A DNA stretch of 64,000 nucleotides. Origin: Pirellulimonas nuda (GTDB lineage Bacteria > Planctomycetota > Planctomycetia > Pirellulales > Lacipirellulaceae). Position numbers and translations under genes: made by a program. Below the pieces are notes generated by a model that did not search any database, was not told the origin of the DNA, and worked only from the letters and a program-made list of their open reading frames with translations. The stretch lies in the NCBI RefSeq assembly GCF_007750855.1, contig NZ_CP036291.1:682001-746000 (forward strand). The letters run 5' to 3'. Positions 60,061 through 64,000 of the stretch are shown piece by piece (the first letter of the stretch is position 1; every line of letters begins with the position of its first letter).

Positions 60061-63045
60061 CTAAGCACCCCCCTCGTCCAACCGCTGGAACAAGGTCTCC
60101 AGGTCGGCGATGTCGACCGGCTTGATCAGGTGCTCGTTGAACCCCGCCTCGAACGCCTTCTCGCGGTCGGTGTCCTGGCCGTAGCCGGTCATCGCCACGC
60201 AGAAGATGTCCGACGTATCGAGCCGGGCGCGGATCCGGCGGACCAGTTCGTAGCCGGTCATGCCGGGCATCGAGATGTCGGACAGCACGACCTGGGGCGA
60301 GTAGCTGTCGAGCCGCTCGAGGGCCTGGGCGCCGTTTTCTACGGTCACCACGTGGTGCCCCAGCCTCTCCAGCAGCCGGGCGAGGATCACGCGTAGCGCG
60401 TGCATGTCTTCCACCACCAGCACCTGGAAGGACCGAGCGGTTTTCTTTGCCTGGCCGTCGGCGGGCTGCTGCGCGTCGGCGGCGACGGGCTTCGATGTTT
60501 CCGGGAGCGTCACGCAAAACACGCTCCCCAGCCCCAGCCCCTCGCTCTGGGCGGTGACCGATCCTCCGTGCAGCTCCATCAGCGTCTTGACCAGCGTCAG
60601 CCCGATCCCAAGCCCGGCCGCGCCACGCTCCAGGCTGTCGCTGACCTGCGAGAACATCTGGAAGATCCCCTCGAGCTGGTCCGCGGCCAGGCCGATCCCC
60701 TCGTCGGTCACGCGGACGAAGGCGCGGCCATCCTCCGACCCGGTTTCTAGCGTGATGCGGCTGCCGGCGTTGCTGTACTTGGCGGAGTTGTTCAGCAGGT
60801 TCGAGACGACCTGCGTCATGCGCGAGGGGTCGGCGTCGATGAAGACGTCGGCGTCGCTGTGGACGACGTCCAGCTCCTGGCCGCTCTCCGCGATGAAGGG
60901 GCGGGAGGCCTCCACGGCCGCGTCGACGATCGACCGCAGGTCGACCACCTCCTTGCGCAGCGCGATCTTGCCGCGGCTGATGCGTGAGACGTCTAGCAGG
61001 TCGTCGATCAAGCGGACGAGCTGCTCGACCTGCCGGGCCATGGTCTCGCGGAGCTCTTCCGTCTCGGTGTCGAGCTGGGAGAGCCCCATCAGTTGCACGG
61101 CGTTCTTGATGGGGGCCAGCGGGTTGCGGAGCTCGTGGGCGAGCGTGGCGAGGAACTCGTTCTTACGGCGGTCCATCTCGGAGAGTTTGGCGGCCAGCTC
61201 GGCCAGCTCGTCCTGGGCCAGTTTGCGCTGGGTGAGGTCGCGCATGACCTTGCTGTACCCGATGAGCTGGTCGTCTTCGTCGCGGATGGCGGTGGTGATG
61301 CCGGAGGCCCAGATCCGTTCGCCCCCCTTGCGCAGCATCCAGCGGTCGTCGCTGGCGTCGCCGGATTCTCGCGCGGTGCGGAACTCGGCCTCGTGGCTTC
61401 CTTCGGCGATCGCCTCTGGGGGGAAGATCAGCTGGCGGATGTCCTCGCCCAGGAATTCCTTCTCTTCGAATCCCAGCACCTGCTGGACCCCCTGGTTCCA
61501 ACTAGTGGCGCGGCAGTCGACGTCCATGCTGAAGATGGCGTAGTCCTTTACCTGCTCCAGGAACTGCCGCATCTGGCGGTCGAGCCGGCGGTGCATCGCT
61601 TCCAGCCGGCGCTGGCCCGTAACGTCCGACAGCACCAACAACACCGAGCCGCGGCCCGGTCGGCCCGAGTCGAAACGCCGGACCGCCATCCGCAGCACAC
61701 ACCGTCCGATGCTGGCGAAGTCGTGATCGACCTCGTCTTGCTGGACGCGGTCCCCCTCTACGGTAAGCCCCTCCAGCAGCGCCCGCAGTTCGGGCACGTC
61801 GAGCTGCCCCCCCACGATCTCGAAGACCGAGGCCGCGGCCGAGCCGCGGTCGATAGCGCCGAAGGTGTCTTCGAACGTGCGGTTGTGATTGATGACATTC
61901 AATTGGTCGTCGAGCACCAACACCGAAGCCGGCAGCGCGTCGAGCACCGCGCCCAAGAACTGGGCGACTTCCTGCTGCTGCCTTTCTTCCGCGCGTCGGT
62001 CGGTTACGTCGCGGAACACCAGCACGGCGCCGTCGATGGCCCCATCGCGGGTGCGGATGGGGGCGGCGCTGTCGTCGATCGGACACTCGGAGCCCTGCTT
62101 GGAGATCAGCAGCGTGTGGTTCGCCAGCCCCATGATGACCCCCTCGCGCAGGGCGGGCAGCCCGGGGTTCTCCACCGTTTCGCGGGTGTCTTCGTTGATG
62201 ATCTTGAAGATGGACTCCAGCGGCTGCCCGCGCGCCTCTTCGTTGGTCCAGCCGGTGAGGCCTTCTGAGATCGCGTTTTGAAACGTGACGTTCCCGTCTC
62301 TATCGGTAGAGATCACGCCGTCGCCGATGCTCGCCAGCGTCACTCTTAGGCGTTCGCGCTCGGCGAAGATCGCCGTGGCGGCGTTCTCTGCCCGTCGGCG
62401 GTTGTGCTGCAGCAGGTAGACGATCCCTCCCACCAGCGCAAGGCCGGCCAGCGTCGTGACCGCCGTCGTCAGCAGGCTGCTGTTGTAGGTCTGGCTCAGC
62501 CGTTGCTTGCGGTCTTCCATGAGATCGATCTCGACCTGGCGCATCTGGGCGAGCCGGTCGCGGACCCTGTCCATCAGCCTGGCGCCGATATCGGTGGCGA
62601 CCGCTGCTTTGGCCGCTTCGATCCCCCCCTCCTCACGGTAGACATCAATCGGCTCCTTGAGTTCGGCCAGCCGCTGGTCGATCTGGGGCCGAAGGCCGTC
62701 TAGGAGTTCTTGCTGGGTCGGGTTGTCGGCCGTCAGCCGGGTCAGGTCCGCTACCGTGGCGTCGATCGCGCCGAGAGATTGGCTGTAGGGTTCGAGGTGG
62801 CTCTCGTCGCCGGTGATCAGGAACCCGCGCTGGGCTGTCTCTGCGTCGACCAGGGTGGTCGACACCCGATCAATCTGGGCCAACACCTCGTAGGTGTGCA
62901 CCACTGATTCTCGATTGGCTCGTAGCCGCATGGCGCCCTGGAGCGTGAGCAACCCCGAGACAAGCAGCAGCACGACCACGATCGAGACCGCCAGCGGCTC
63001 GGCGAGGAAGTGCTTCTGGACAGGGGGGGGAGATGCAGGCGCCAA
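60061..63045 (-). CDS. Hybrid sensor histidine kinase (CHASE3-PAS-HisKA-HATPase-REC)
   Basis: A membrane-bound kinase of about 994 residues. A first helix (AVSIVVVLLLVSGLLTLQGA), a CHASE3-type periplasmic domain (VVHTYEVLAQIDRVSTTLVD, ETAQRGFLITGDESHLEPY) and a second helix (TAVTTLAGLALVGGIVYLL) come first. Three PAS domains follow. The kinase core has FLATLAHELRNPLAPIKNAV (phospho-His), NNSAKYSNAG (N box), DEGIGLA and GAAGLGIGLTLV. A receiver domain ends the protein (LVVEDMHALR, VLSDISMPGMTGYE with the phospho-Asp, EHLIKPVD). The start is probably TTG 63045, ten bases after GGAG; no ATG is near. Signal and partner regulator are unknown. Confidence 0.9.
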   Translation of the reverse strand: MAPASPPPVQKHFLAEPLAVSIVVVLLLVSGLLTLQGAMRLRANRESVVHTYEVLAQIDRVSTTLVDAETAQRGFLITGDESHLEPYSQSLGAIDATVADLTRLTADNPTQQELLDGLRPQIDQRLAELKEPIDVYREEGGIEAAKAAVATDIGARLMDRVRDRLAQMRQVEIDLMEDRKQRLSQTYNSSLLTTAVTTLAGLALVGGIVYLLQHNRRRAENAATAIFAERERLRVTLASIGDGVISTDRDGNVTFQNAISEGLTGWTNEEARGQPLESIFKIINEDTRETVENPGLPALREGVIMGLANHTLLISKQGSECPIDDSAAPIRTRDGAIDGAVLVFRDVTDRRAEERQQQEVAQFLGAVLDALPASVLVLDDQLNVINHNRTFEDTFGAIDRGSAAASVFEIVGGQLDVPELRALLEGLTVEGDRVQQDEVDHDFASIGRCVLRMAVRRFDSGRPGRGSVLLVLSDVTGQRRLEAMHRRLDRQMRQFLEQVKDYAIFSMDVDCRATSWNQGVQQVLGFEEKEFLGEDIRQLIFPPEAIAEGSHEAEFRTARESGDASDDRWMLRKGGERIWASGITTAIRDEDDQLIGYSKVMRDLTQRKLAQDELAELAAKLSEMDRRKNEFLATLAHELRNPLAPIKNAVQLMGLSQLDTETEELRETMARQVEQLVRLIDDLLDVSRISRGKIALRKEVVDLRSIVDAAVEASRPFIAESGQELDVVHSDADVFIDADPSRMTQVVSNLLNNSAKYSNAGSRITLETGSEDGRAFVRVTDEGIGLAADQLEGIFQMFSQVSDSLERGAAGLGIGLTLVKTLMELHGGSVTAQSEGLGLGSVFCVTLPETSKPVAADAQQPADGQAKKTARSFQVLVVEDMHALRVILARLLERLGHHVVTVENGAQALERLDSYSPQVVLSDISMPGMTGYELVRRIRARLDTSDIFCVAMTGYGQDTDREKAFEAGFNEHLIKPVDIADLETLFQRLDEGGA

Positions 63046-63125
63046 GATTTCCAGACTCCGGTGGGCTTGAGGGAGTCTAACAGTATAGCGACGCGATCCC
63101 AATCGGGCGTTGACGCGGCGCCGAG

Positions 63126-64000
63126 CTACGCGCGCAGTCCCAGCAGCGGGAAGCACAAGATCGGGATCGCCATACTCGCCACGCCGACGACCCACCGCGT
63201 GTCGTCGAGCTCCATGGAGTCGTCGGAGGTGGGGGGGTGATGGATCCCCATCAAGATCACCAGCACCAGCATCACGGTCCAGATAGCGGCTTGTTCGAGG
63301 TGGATCACGACGTACGCGATCGCCACCATCGTGAACGCCTGCGAGATCTTGTAGCTCTGCCGGCCGAACAAGCCGTGGATGGTGTGCCCGCCGTCGAGCT
63401 GGCTCACCGGCAGCATGTTCAGCCCGGTGATCAGCATGCCGACCCAACCCGCCATGAACAGGGCGTTCACCTGAGAGATGCCGATCCAGTAAACCCTTTC
63501 GGGGAGCTCCGGGTGGAGGTACTGGATCATCCAGCGGACGATCACCGGGTTGTACAGCTCTACCTCGCCCGGCAGGGGGCTGGAATTGAGGTTGAGCTGC
63601 TGGACCCCCATCCACAGCACCGGCACCGCGATCACCAGCCCGGCCAGCGGGCCGGCCAGGCCGATGTCGAAGATCTGCAGCCGGTTGGCCCGCCGCCCGT
63701 CCATGCTGATCACCGCGCCCATGGTGCCGATGGCGTTGATGGGGACCGGGATGAACAGCGGGTAACTGGCCGGGATGCGGTGGTGGAGGGTCATGACAAA
63801 GTGACCCATCTCGTGGGCCATCAGGATGCCCAGCAGGGCGCCCATGTAGGTGAGCCCCACCTGCCAGTTGGCCGCCATCACTCGGAGCATCGCGGCCGGG
63901 TGCTCTAGGCTCAAGAAGTCCTGCGGGCGCCAACCGGTGCTGCCGACCCAGAAGGTAGAGACGCACGTCGCCAGGAACAGCAGCAGCGGCAGCCGCACCG
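63126..64000 (-). CDS. M50 family intramembrane metalloprotease (5' end outside window)
   Basis: At least 290 residues of a site-2-protease-like enzyme. GILMAHEMGHFVMTLHHRIP contains the HExxH zinc motif in a membrane helix; ITGLNMLPVSQLDGGHTIHG gives the second motif (NxxPxxxLDGGH) with the third zinc ligand. Several further hydrophobic helices are visible. Such enzymes cut membrane proteins such as anti-sigma factors. The frame is open to the right edge, so the start lies outside. It ends 80 bases before the start of the histidine kinase gene, in the same direction. Confidence 0.9.
   Translation of the reverse strand, partial: VRLPLLLFLATCVSTFWVGSTGWRPQDFLSLEHPAAMLRVMAANWQVGLTYMGALLGILMAHEMGHFVMTLHHRIPASYPLFIPVPINAIGTMGAVISMDGRRANRLQIFDIGLAGPLAGLVIAVPVLWMGVQQLNLNSSPLPGEVELYNPVIVRWMIQYLHPELPERVYWIGISQVNALFMAGWVGMLITGLNMLPVSQLDGGHTIHGLFGRQSYKISQAFTMVAIAYVVIHLEQAAIWTVMLVLVILMGIHHPPTSDDSMELDDTRWVVGVASMAIPILCFPLLGLRA

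Noticed and set aside
63046-63966. Large upstream extension of the histidine kinase frame to about 1300 residues
   Set aside because: The extension lies antisense-free but out of frame over the M50 protease gene, whose HExxH and LDGGH motifs are intact; the kinase needs only the part from about 63045.

Overview
The window looks like a chromosomal segment of a planctomycete, probably of the order Pirellulales. The evidence is high GC, a DUF1559 pseudopilin-like protein, a Cys-rich YTV-type wall protein, a BBP7/Lpg1974-like outer-membrane protein, two secreted sulfatases, several small FSLRTLL-like membrane proteins and many intergenic palindromes. The genus cannot be fixed from this sequence. 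No rRNA, tRNA or CRISPR array was seen.

Layout. 1-21.6 kb is mainly ordinary chromosome: csrA (cut by the left edge), a TYW1-like radical SAM protein, a DUF1559 protein, a ParD/ParE-type pair, an MsbA-like ABC exporter, the YTV protein, a lipoate ligase-like protein, a Nudix hydrolase, an RNase H-like protein, a broken second toxin pair, ilvN and ilvC, a phosphopantetheinyl transferase, a beta-barrel protein, a TadE-TadE-TadG cluster, tadA, a VanZ-like protein, an ECF sigma with a zinc anti-sigma-like partner, and trxB. 21.6-29.6 kb is a surface-glycan locus with two glycosyltransferases, two methyltransferases, a flippase, a UDP-glucuronate 4-epimerase and a UDP-glucuronate decarboxylase. 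The last two would supply UDP-galacturonate and UDP-xylose.

29.6-50.6 kb is accessory. A 409-bp segment carrying the 5' part of a sulfatase gene occurs twice (29639-30047 and 38481-38889, about 97% identical, no gaps). It flanks 8.4 kb that holds an ECF41-type sigma module (cupin, sigma, AhpD-like, NmrA-like) and nested insertion sequences. Both transcription units of the module are preceded by a TGTCACA-N16-CGTC promoter, the pattern described for ECF41 sigmas. Eight insertion sequences can be delimited, most to the base: IS200 interrupted by ISAs1, IS4 interrupted by ISAs1, two IS1182 copies in inverted orientation, a third ISAs1 and an IS701. A leucine-rich-repeat gene has been cut by three of them. 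DUF3565, alpha/beta-hydrolase and sulfatase genes lie between the IS1182 copies.

50.6-64 kb returns to chromosome: an orphan membrane protein, a 765-residue protein with a FecR-like outer part, then hpf-ptsN-HPr-EI (a phosphotransfer chain with no sugar permease in view), RNase E/G, a large hybrid histidine kinase, and an M50 metalloprotease cut by the right edge.
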